A DNA stretch of 64,000 nt from NCBI GenBank assembly GCA_963978905.1, contig OZ022256.1:29351426-29415425 (forward strand), in the 5' to 3' direction. Position 1 is the first letter of the stretch. Every line of letters starts with the position of its first letter. Position numbers and translations under genes: made by a program. Below the pieces are notes generated by a model that ran no database searches, was not told the DNA's origin, and saw only the letters and a list, made by a program, of their open reading frames with translations. The DNA is from Trichostrongylus colubriformis. Taxonomy: Eukaryota > Nematoda > Chromadorea > Rhabditida > Trichostrongylidae. Shown one piece after another: positions 19,062-29,900 of this stretch.

Positions 19062-19212
19062 ACACAACAGCTTGATGTTCTGGCCATCTCTTCCTTGTGA
19101 TATCGTGCTACCTCATGCAATACATCAGACCGCTAGGAGTTGTTCGATGGAAGCCCATAGTTACGAAATATTTTGGACGGGTATCAAAGAGGGGCGGATC
19201 TGTAAAATGCTT

Positions 19213-19284
19213 TGGATGTATGGGGAATTGAACCCCAGCCCTCTCCCATGCTAAGGGAGCGCTCTACCACTGAGCTATACCCCC
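19213..19284 (-). tRNA. tRNA-Ala(AGC), acceptor-stem variant at array edge
   Basis: Acceptor 3' strand TACCTCC is TACATCC, giving an A opposite G4. The edge position fits weaker homogenisation at array ends. 3' flank is mostly type A but its tRNA-proximal part is B-like. Confidence 0.65.
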
Positions 19285-19316
19285 ACACAACAGCTTGATG
19301 CCCTGGCCATCTCTTC

Positions 19317-20987
19317 TTTTCTATACTTTCGCTCCTTGAAAACCTTGCACTCACAATAACGTTCTCGTTGAATGGTTTACGTACTGCTGTTCTTGTTATG
19401 TTGTAGCAAAAGCACAAAAAACAGAAGAGCAAATGTTTGGGTGGGAAAACTGTGCTTTGTTGTAATGTGTTTTAGATGTGCGCAAGCACAAGATTAAGAA
19501 CAGATTGTACTTTTGGAACTGGTGGTTGGCCTTGCCCGGGCCACCTGATACACACTCCATTCTTTCAGTCTCGTGATCAATCTGAAGCAGTATCAATCTG
19601 GTACTATTTGTTCTATACAGCTCTGGAAGAGAACACAGTCGGAATTTTAATGCAAATTGAGTAGAATATGCCTAGATTAAACTGAATGGGAAAGCTTTTC
19701 TTCAGGTTTTGGATGAGCAAAGAAATGTCTTCAAGAGGTTGCAGAGCCTGTATGACACCATCGGGGTATGACACCATCGGCACATGTTCAATCTGCTGGC
19801 TCACCTAAACGTTCTTACATTGGCTGATGGTAGTAGTGTGCATGTAAACGGACTTCCATGAGATTTTCCAGACTCGTTGGCGAACGATTTTGTTTTCGGA
19901 GTAGTAGTCCTGAATCATTGTTCCTGCTTATGCCAGCGAGTAGGCTCTGCAAGTGGTGATATTCATCTTGATGGGCATTGACGACTGTTAGCTCAGATCC
20001 GAGCTAACCAGCTGCTTTCGAGAGTTGCCTTTGCTTTCCTTCGTTACTTTCGATCCTTTTTACCGATCCACCTTCACTTCATTATGCTGTTCTCATGTGT
20101 GACCTTGTTTTGCGCTGATTCGTCATCATGAAGGGAGAGTATCATTACAGTGAATGATTCGCTGCAAAGAATCTGGTTTTTGGTTTTTCTAGGTTTCAGT
20201 TTGCCAGACTGAGCAACTAACTTCGTGCGCTTGTACATGCCTTCTCCAAAAAGACGTAGTTTTGAGCGTGTAGGCCAGCACTGTGTGTTTCCGTTATTTC
20301 AGAAAACATTATGTTGATACATTGCTGCGAGCTGCCTTGTACTACTCCAGTTATTTTCCTTTGTACTGGATCGTCGCCGACCTCTGCAAGCATACGAATT
20401 CTTTGGTAAACTCAACAAATTACGGCGATGAGACCGCTCGAACCACCAATGTTTATAAGAAACACTGCTTTTACATGCTGTTGGAGGTCGCGGCAGCCAG
20501 CTGATCTGCATCCTTGGCGCCGATATCCTCGCCTTCTGTCCTTTAACTTCCTCTGCAGTCTATAGTGGTTCTGAAACTCTGCTCCTTCATTAAATCTGGT
20601 GGATATTAGATGTAGCTAGAGAAGCCCATATTCAACCGTTTTATACCGTGTTTCCCTATTTTTACACAGTGGTTGCTTAATCAGAGGCTCTGCTTTCGTG
20701 AATCAGGGCTCTAACTGATGCAAGATCATAGCGGAGTGTGCCGATAATGCACTGAGCAGTGACCTTATGGAAAATAGCATGACTTTTTTGTCGGCCGCCG
20801 TGCACTTCGCAAGTACCCTCTTTTGATCATTTAGGTGCCGAGGGATTTGACGCACTTTGACCACACACATTTGCGACGCGATCACATCTAAGTAACTAGA
20901 AGTAAAGAGGTGCCACACAACTTGTGCCATTAGTACAATTACTTGAGGTACACCCAAGTGCCATCAGGGCTGCACTTCCTTCTTAGA
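19317..20987. other. no gene recognised
   Basis: Unique AT-moderate sequence past the array end. Open frames are under 85 codons, unrelated to families I know and without consistent splice structure. The longest, 20703-20957 minus, has no recognisable domain. Confidence 0.5.
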
Positions 20988-21330
20988 GGAGCCGGAAGGG
21001 GTCCGAAACAACAGGAAGATGCAAAGAAATGAGCATTTTGTAACGAACACTCAAGGTTGAGGCGATAATCGGCTGAAAAATGCGGATTCAAAAGCGCGAC
21101 GCTGTGGTGTGTACTCGCGTCCCATTCGCATCAACACACTGACTTTCCGAGTTGTCCGCTGTGGGAGACGGGCAGCGGGTCAACGCTGGTTGTAGCACCT
21201 ACTCCCAGCGCAGTGGAGTGGCCATTCCCATCTACATTAGCAGTCATGTAAGTACATCTAGAAACAATATGAGAAAGAACAAAGGAAAAGTAAAAGAGAA
21301 AAACAAATTTTAAGTCTTCAAAAACTACAA
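20988..21330 (-). repeat. dispersed repeat, copy 1 (pair with 63450-63796)
   Basis: Inverted partner of 63450-63796. Both share blocks such as GGAATGGCCACTCCACTGCG, AACTCGGAAAGTCAGTGTG and CGGACCCCTTCCGG in the same order. Small open frames in both copies arise from the shared DNA and are not evidence of a gene. Confidence 0.75.
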
Positions 21331-22250
21331 CCATTTAAAAATGGCTTCGTGTTCAGTCTGTCATCTCAAATGTCACTCTTTGGAATGCAGAGTGTCTAGA
21401 GGGTAATGATATCCTTTTGATGACTAACAGCAGTTGGAATACAGGACTGGTATATTTTAGATTGAAAGTGACCACTACGACGGACACCACTTCACCTTGC
21501 AATATTCTTTCTGCACCGGAGGATGAGGTCACCGAGTGCTCGATTTTAGAAACGTCGAATCTTTAAGAGTTCCTTGCGATTCAATAGTAAACGGCAAGGA
21601 TGCAAACTCGTCTGCAGTGACCACGTTCTTCACGATCACCTGAGTAACAAAATTGAATACGAAAACCTGGTAGCCTTCAATCGCTGCTGATTTTTCACCT
21701 TCTAGAATGCCCAATAAAGGGAACCTATCCGCTGCCACATCGTGGAAGATGGTGTAGAAAGCGCGGTTACAGAGCCCTCCCCCTCATCATATGCTTCCAC
21801 ACACCACAACTCTCGCTCAAGAGTTTTGTAATCGCCAGAAGAAGAATAGGCAGGGGAGTAGGCAGAGTTACTTTTTGATTAGTGGTATTCCACAGAAACA
21901 TGGACCTTTGAAGGCACTTTCCGCGATAATCTCACCAGCTATTTACCCTGCCGCAGCCGATAGACCCCCGGGTAACTGTCGCGGTTGTACCCTAAGAGCG
22001 GCGCCACGAGCCCTCCTGGCAGCGCAAAGCCCACGGGAGGCAACTGGGACCCCGCCCACCAATTGGCGACCCCACCCGGCCGTGGACGAAGCTTTTTCAA
22101 CGTGGCGTTTACGTGGGCCTGTGATTCTGCGATAAAATAAGATGAAGAAGAAATTCCAGTACTTAAAGACAGTGTTCGGGATAATGTGGGTGACAGGGAA
22201 TCCCATAAGGAGGCATTGAGTGAAAAACTACGGGTCTGGAAGGCCTATGC
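21331..22250. other. no gene recognised; GC-rich stretch
   Basis: Local GC rises sharply at 21940-22100. Overlapping 87- and 114-codon open frames on opposite strands reflect base composition; no domain is recognised. Confidence 0.45.
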
Positions 22251-22345
22251 ATGGCGAAATTCCCCGCGGAAGGCGCCCCCTTGAGCTGTGGCGGAGGCGG
22301 CGTCGTCAGGACAAGCCGCCTTGGACAAGGACAGCCCGCCTCCAG
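22250..22345. repeat. GC-rich dispersed repeat, copy 1 (pair with 62025-62110)
   Basis: Shares GAGCTGTGGCGGAGG, then a GCC-rich stretch and CCCGCCTCC with 62025-62110, in the same orientation and spacing. Confidence 0.6.
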
Positions 22346-24780
22346 GCGACGTGATTAGGGGTTGGTCACGGTGCGGTTGGTCAAGGAGATCGGCAGGATT
22401 GAATGTATCGAGCGCGTTCTCACTTTTAGCTTGAAACTGACCACATGAAAATAGATGCTGTCGCACTTCCGAACATCCCTTCATGCTTACGTCTTGGTAA
22501 TGCCAGTGGAAAACCTATGCGGACTACCCGCGTCTTGACGGAAAGGTCGTCCGCGCCCAGAACCAATGGTGGGAAGGGGTTCTATTTCTTGGGTTTTTGG
22601 CCACTTCCATTCGTTTTTTCTCCACTTTCCTGTTACTAGGCATCTCGGCTTTCATATTCACTACTTCTTATACTTTTCGTCCGAATTTTCCCGAAAGCTG
22701 CCTTTAATGGAACCTTCGCTTGGAAAAAACACGTACTATCTCTAAGTTCCTCAAGATACCATCCAAGGGGGAAGTGATTCGAAGGCTCGTTTTCACGCGG
22801 TAACCTCGTACAAGGCTAAATGTCAGGAGGCCTCATTTTTGCCATTTTCGGGGACTTCCTTCGGATTTTTCTCTCTCAGTGTATTCTTCAGCACCTCGAA
22901 TTTCATGATTAGGCTCTTAAAACCATCCAAAGTAATCGCGGAAAGTGCCTTAAAGTGACTATCACTTCTCCCTGCCCCATGCCCGTAAACTTGAAAAAGG
23001 CAGGGTTCAGGAAGGAGGTATGCAGCGACTTTCGAAGAACTTGCATGAGGTCATCAAAAAAGTTCTTGTAGTAAAATATTCCACTTTTTGAATTTTTTTT
23101 TGTATCTTCTATATGATTGCCTTGCCTTATTGAAGCCCACTCCCCGCTCTATCCAAGCGTAGTAACGTTTAAGCCTTGAAAATAAAATTTGAATTTTTAT
23201 ATCTGTAAAACAAATCTGAGAAACGAAAGCTCCACACCATGTCCCTTTTTCTTCGACTCACAAACATCCATTTCTCAACCACTATAATATATGATGAGAA
23301 CCGGATTCGGACCGGTAGGGCGATCTGCACAATGGTTGGACGAAGGTCAAGCCCGTAGGGGTCAGCCTGGTCACCATGGTGGCGTTATGGTGGTCTGGCT
23401 GCTCTACTTCACCATAGCATTATTCATCTTCATAAATCTCGGTAAAATTACGGCTGAAAAGCTCTGTGAGGCGATGCACCGCGATCTGTAGAACGCTCGG
23501 TATTGGTAAAGCGAAGGGAACCAATGTGTCTTCACGATAACCCCATGCTGCACGGACAACCCTGAAGAGTTGAATGAGCGGGACTACGCACTCCGTGAGA
23601 TCCACCATACTCAGTTGACTTGGCTTCACCGATTACCATTTCTTCAAGCGTCTGGACAGCTTTCCTTGAGAGAAACACCTCGGGAACCAATGACGATGCT
23701 GAAGCGACCCCCAACGAATTCATCTCCACAGCTCTGGAACAACCGGAATAAGCAAACTTAAATTATGTTGACAAAAATCTGCTGATTCGCGATTGCTGAT
23801 TTCTTAAGACCTTGATCTGACGTCGACGTCATTGGTAGTGTAGGCGGACACTATCCTTAGTGGTTGGACAGTGTCATCAACGTGAACCAGCAGCATTCGG
23901 CCGACCATCACTTTCGTTCTTAATGGCCGCCTGATGTCCGCACCGCCCACCTTCCGTCAATGATCTGACGATGTCTCGCCTTGATAGATCGACCAGTCTA
24001 GATTCACCTCCAGAAAAGACAATTTTTCGCATAGGTATGTCCGCTCTCTTTTATTTGGGATTTCCACTATCATCACCGCCAATAAATTTATTATTTGGGA
24101 TCTTTTTAGAATTACTTTTTATCGCTTGAGAACAACTTTTTCTTTAAAAAAAATTAACCCGTTTTTCTAGATTTTCGTTGGTTGAAATTTTCGTCCAGTG
24201 TACTGTGAATCGAAGAGTAATGAAGTAAGAAAGAGACCTCACTCCGTGCTATTGCATCTTACATGGCCAGATTCCTCTGCAACCATCTTCCACTGCGTCT
24301 TCTCATATGTAGCTGCGACGGTTGTTTCATTGGTTACATGTGCTTATCATACATAGCTACCAGGACACTACAAATGAGGTGGACTGAGCTGAGCTATGAC
24401 ACTTGTTTAATCTGGGCTTTGCTGAAGCTTCTTTCGGTTCTGAAATCGCAGCAGACCCATGTTTCGAATGGGCTGGACAATGTGTTCAAAGATCCATTCA
24501 CATGGCATACGTGCTAATCAACACTAGCCACCAATTTATTTGTCATGCATCAACACTCAAAAAAGTGGAGGCACCACTAGAGACCGGATGACAGAGGACA
24601 GAGTGTAAGACATTAGTTTTTACAGATTTTGCAGTACCTAACCCCGTCTTGTTTCCCATCTGGTCCTCACAACATCCAGCCCATGAATCATCCCCTTATT
24701 TCCGGATCAAGGTTGGAAAAACATATCGCCGCACAGTGCTGTCATACCAGTGCACTCCTAAAGACGAGAAAAACAACAGC
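22346..24780. other. no gene recognised
   Basis: Low-complexity and unique sequence with only short frames (up to 84 codons) lacking recognisable motifs. An A/T-rich stretch lies at 23080-23230 and 24040-24180. Confidence 0.4.
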
Positions 24781-24782
24781 TT

Positions 24783-25085
24783 TTGTACGACTCCTCCCCC
24801 CTCCTCTACGGCGACCAAATTCGACTCCCTTCCTTGACTTGTACAACACCGATAACAGTGCCGGATTGTATAGTTGCGATGTATTTTATTGCTATGTATC
24901 CTACCTAAAGCAAACGATGTTTTTTTTACATTTCCTCACACGGATTCCCTATGAAATACCTTTTACTCCTGCCCTGGATATTGAAAGTTTAGATTCCGGT
25001 GCTTATCGCTGGCCTTCGCAGGTACCCACCTCATGTCCAATCAAATACGAACCTCTGTTGAGGAATCCTCGACTTCTGGCACCAT
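24783..25085 (+). repeat. dispersed repeat, copy 1 (pair with 26110-26420)
   Basis: Aligns by eye with 26110-26420, both holding TTTATTGC, ACATTTCCT(C/G)ACA, TGAAATACC, ATTTAGATT-like and AATACGA(A/C)C blocks in order, diverged by substitutions and small gaps. The CGACCCC/CGATCCCC-type flank also appears at 41760, 42640 and 43840. Confidence 0.6.
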
Positions 25086-26109
25086 ATCTTTACATTTACT
25101 AGATTTGAATGCTTAGTTTAATACGTGCTCATGCGGTAACAGTAGGAGTAGCAGAGCATTGGGACTATTAATAAGCTGTGCTATCGCAATGAGGGGTGCG
25201 GTGTATGTCATCAAAAGTTGCACGTCTGAACATTTCAGAGATATCTGCAAAAAGTCGATTGCTCACTCAAGTAACTGATCTGCAGAAGTTTGAATCAATT
25301 TCCTATGGGAAAGAGATGTAAACGGTCGCAGTTTTGTACCGGTCACACCTACATAGCATCAATCAGCTACATTACACATTGGCACCGAAGTTCTACCAGA
25401 AATCATTTCCAAAAACCCACAGATCATTCGTGCGCGTGGGGTTCAGTTGAAGGCGGAAATACGAAATTTTGTCTGAATAGAGTGCCCTTCAATCTCACAT
25501 GCCCCAGTGGAACAACAAAACCTTACTGCTGCTGACATTTCCTTCGATTTCCCTCTTTGAACACCTGAATTGGTGTGAACAAAGTTGCTTAGTTATTTCG
25601 TATACTGTACTTTTAAGACCTCAACGATGAGCGTCCACTTCCATCGACCACTGCTTCCTTATACGCAGCCAGTGAGGCAGGTCAGTTGCATATTACGTAT
25701 CGTTTGCAAATTTCTGCTCGCATATCATCTTTAAAGCACTCCAATGCGATAATTAGGATCAGAGTGCTCAACGTCGAAAAACTCCTGCTGCTCCATTTGT
25801 TCTCTTTTAGGTGACCTGGCGATGCCTTCTGTGCTATTCCCTTCAATGAGATTGATGTTAGCGGCCATGCTATGTTGCTGCTTCATAACGCTTTCCATCT
25901 CCAGCTCAAATCTGGCTGTTGCACTCATTTGCATGACGTCTTGTCCTCACCACGGTTACGGTGGAGATTTAAAGTGGAAAACTGAACAGGTATCAGATGA
26001 GATATTATGCTCCTGTTGTATCTCATGATTGCTTACTGAATGTGATGAGCGTGGGTCACAGGGCACTCCAAGGTGTCGAGAAAATTAGCCGCCTCAATAC
26101 GACCATACT
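25086..26109. other. no gene recognised
   Basis: Short frames only. Minus 25731-25934 encodes a 67-residue stretch rich in Met and Glu with no known domain and no splice support. Confidence 0.4.
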
Positions 26110-26420
26110 CCTCTACAAGGACAGAATACGACCCTCCCCTCTTTTTTGGACTCTACAATACCAGCAACTGTTGCCTGATTGTGTAGCTGCAATGTGTTTT
26201 ATTGCCATAAAGTCTCTTTTTTTACCTGGAGCAAAAAGCTATTTTTCACATTTCCTGACAAGGGTTTGCTGTGAAATACCCTTCTCTTCTCATCCGCCTA
26301 CTAAAATTTAGATTACAGTGCTTCCCAGTGACCGCTGCAGGTACAACCCTCTCCTATCCGGTTGAATACGACCCCACTGTCGACGAATATTGGCAATACC
26401 CTGGTGTGCAAACAGTCCTA
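26110..26420 (+). repeat. dispersed repeat, copy 2 (pair with 24783-25085)
   Basis: Second member of the pair, 1.3 kb downstream in the same orientation. Confidence 0.6.
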
Positions 26421-26907
26421 TTGGACTGGAGACAAATTCTGCAAACCTAGGCATGTTTGCTTTCAGGAAACTAATAATCACGTCCCGACCCATATTCACG
26501 GGTTCCTTCCCAGCAACAACTTCGAAAACATTTCAGGGATGGAATAGGGCGTCACCTTGATTCTTCTTTGTACTATAAACACCACCAATTCTGTCTCTTG
26601 CGACCCCTTACTCTACATTTTTTGAAGCGACATGCAAAAAGGGAGTTCCGTAGAATGCACTGTCAGGGATTTTTCAAAGACAGACGCGCTCCATTTCCCT
26701 TACGTAGTAATGAGCCGTAAAGTTTTCAATGATGTCATGAAGCGCCCCAAGTCCAAGATTTATTCCAAGTAGTATCTATCATCGGTTTCGCATGTGACAT
26801 TACGCGTTCACCTCCCTTTTGCAAAACACCATGGGTCCAACAATAGTTCCCATACTTGCCTCAATGTATTCTCTTAAACTCCATCAAGACATACATCAGC
26901 TTTACAG

Positions 26908-29900
26908 AATTTCAGGAAGGACTCGTCCTAGCTGCCCAAAACGCTGGTTCATTGCTGACATTGGTCACCGGCATGTGGGCGGATCGCCTTAATGGTAAAT
27001 GGATGGTACGCTGACCATTCCACAAGATCCTATTGTGTTATCAGAGCATAACCCTTCAATTTCCGTTCAGGTATTCGTCGCTTTACTGTTGTGTTGTGTA
27101 GGCAACCTTGTGCTTCCTTTATTCGCAGCCGAATCCTTTTGGTTTGCGGTCATAGCCAGAATCGCTGTGGGAGCCTCCGATGCATGTCTAATGCCAGCGT
27201 GTAACTCATTGATCACCAGGTAAAAACAACCCGGTCATAAAATAAAGAGGCTGAAAAGTACTGAGACCAGGGCCAGATAACCATATTTCTCGCTTATTTG
27301 TTGACAAGCCTTCTACTTCAGGTGGTTTCCACAATCAGAACGAGCGGCAGCAATCGGCCTCATCTCAGGTGGACGTCAGATAGGTGAGAAATGAAAAACA
27401 ATGGCCCATCCTCATCTTTCAAGTACTATCGCATAAACATTAACAGTCATGATAACGTGGAATGGCTGGTTGGTCGAAGGCTTTTATCGACGGCAAATGG
27501 TGGTCATTGCGGTAACCGGATTTGTATGAAGTCGTATGAATCTTGCCGCAGACCACACGTGTCGTAGACCGCCATTCTCCCACCCCGCAAAAACAGGAAT
27601 TCACATAACACAGAAAACGAGGACATCACTGACGTAATGGATCAACATTTACGGAGTGTAATCGACTGAATACACCGATCAATTCCATGGGCAGTAAATC
27701 GACCTTGGCCGCATTGCTTCTTTGCTAAGTCACTCCAATCCTCTGAACGTCACTAATCTGTTGTAAAGCAACCATCTCTTCCTTGCACAAAAGTGAGGTC
27801 GATCGTGGGGATCTAAAGGAGTTACTGAGCTCCTGGGATGGGGAAGAAGGCAAATGACGAGCTCACTTTGATTTAAGCGTATCCAAGCGCCCTGGAAACC
27901 AGGCCCTGTATTTTTGTTGAAGATAATGAAAAAACCCTGGATGGATAATAGGAACGTGCAGCCACAGTTAACTATGTTTTTCAGTGCCTCTCCCCACCCC
28001 ATCTGCAGGTTATGACCACTGCTGATATCACCTGCTAGTTTTGCGCATTGATTAGATTGGAAGAAAAGGAAGACTGGTTCTAAGATAGCTCTCTCCTTCG
28101 GAAGTTGATCTTAAAGGGCGTAAGAGCATTTTTCGAAAATGCAGCAATCAAGTGCACAATACACACATAGTTATATCACTATATGTATGTTATTATATTT
28201 CTGCAAAAATCACATAACCACTTGCGGAAATATTATTTCCGTCCAGGCCGGAGCTATCAAGAATGAAGAGACTGGCTCGTCCAGGTCTAGTTTTCAAAGA
28301 AATGAAAAATGAATGTGTTAGTTGTTTTTGAGGTGACGTTCGAATTTTTTCCCTGCATATGTGCATTTCTATATATTGCAGGCCTGTCCACCATCTTTAT
28401 CACAGTAAATCGCAAAAAATTATTAACTAGTTCATTACATATCAAAACTTCTCCCTATTGTGTTAACCAGTTCCCATTTTGAATGTAAATTGGGCAGCAC
28501 ATTTGATTCATGGTAACCACATACATAGATCTGGAATAGGAAGAGTGTGACTGTAGGGACACCGTCATTCTCGTATGTGAACATTAGTGTCGAAAGGGAA
28601 GATGGGAGCTGATGGAACAACGTGTGAAGTGTGTATACAAATCATACATAGACGGCCATGCAACAAAGCATCTCGAATATCTCCCTTATTTTTGATTCGC
28701 ACCCACACGAATTCGTTCCAGTATGAACTCGTGTGGGCGGACAAATGAATGGGCTCGAGCAGTGACAGTGCCCATGTTAGTTAAGACTGCTCTGAGAGGC
28801 TCATAAACAATTATGGTCCTGAAAAGGCGCATACTCCGGGATTCGCAAAATGGAGGGTGGGGGAGGGGCCACTTCTGGCCAGGTGGCGTGACTGCTAGTC
28901 ACCATGCTGCACGGAGTTGCTGTATGGTCGCTCGAAGTTTCTCCAATCATTAATCGCCTCAGACCATATGATTAAAAGTGCATGTATTGAAACTGTACTG
29001 AGCATGTACTGAAGTAAGTGAAAGCATTATTTTATTGGGTTGGGGAATAAGTTCTTGCGGTTTTTTTCAACCCCGTTTTTCACATTGTTCCCTTCATTTT
29101 CGTCAAAGCTTGAACATGATTTCGATAGAGCTTTTTTTGCTCTATAAAACGGTACTATCTGTTTTTAAATTCCTTTGACTACCTGATTGGAAATGTTTGG
29201 AAATGAAGTAAGCTGAAGGCAAAAAATTGGCGCCTGCGCACCTCATCTTTCTCCTTTGCCATCGAGACCAAAAAATGTATGTGTATATGTTTCGATAGAG
29301 CTTTTTCAGCTCTACAAAAGAGTACTACTCTTTATCCAAGTCGCTCAACTTTTTGTTGTTTTTAAAACTCACAAATGCAGTGCTTGCAAAAGTGTGCACT
29401 TTCGTTATCTCCTCTTCCTCGCCTACCATCGAGATTAGGGAGAATGTGCATATATGCATTCGATAGAACTTTCTCTGCTCTACAAGATGATACCACTCTC
29501 CTTTTGTATCCTCTCATATTTTAGCATGTAAGAATGAGTTTCCCCTCATTTTTCAATTCAAAACTGCATAATGAAAATGAATTTTTTTCGGCAGAGTGTT
29601 TTACATCATTAGATAGAGCTCTTTTCGCCCTATAAAACGGTGTTAACGGTTTTTGTTCGAATTGATTTTGTTATTTTTAGATCATTTAAAAGTCGACGAA
29701 ATCGCGCATTTTCGACTACATGTGTCAAAAATGCGCGATTTCGACTTTTAAATCATCTACAAAATAACAAAAATCAATTCGAACAAAAACCGTTAACACC
29801 GTTTTATAGGGCGAAAAGAGCTCTATCTAATGATGTAAAACACTCTGCCGAAAAAAATTCACTTTTATTATGCAGTTTTGAATTGAAAAATGAGTGGAAA

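Larger units (their letters stand above)
18163..19316. repeat. tandem array of tRNA-Ala(AGC) units, right block
   Basis: Five further units continue the array after the retroelement, with spacer order A, B, A, B, A. Homology stops just inside a sixth spacer near 19316, where the sequence becomes unique, so this is the true right end. The unit order and the duplicated 7-bp target show this was one array before the insertion. Confidence 0.95.

Noticed and set aside
1..19316. tRNA-derived SINE array
   Set aside because: Tandem arrangement, perfect stems with terminator right after the tRNA, no A-rich tail and no target duplications around units argue for real tRNA genes.
22245..22484. 79-codon minus frame in GC-rich DNA
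   Set aside because: It lies in a dispersed GC-rich repeat and lacks a domain.
26831..26907. First exon of the MFS gene beginning at ATG 26831
   Set aside because: Its frame does not join exon 26908 in phase with any GT donor present; left unassigned.
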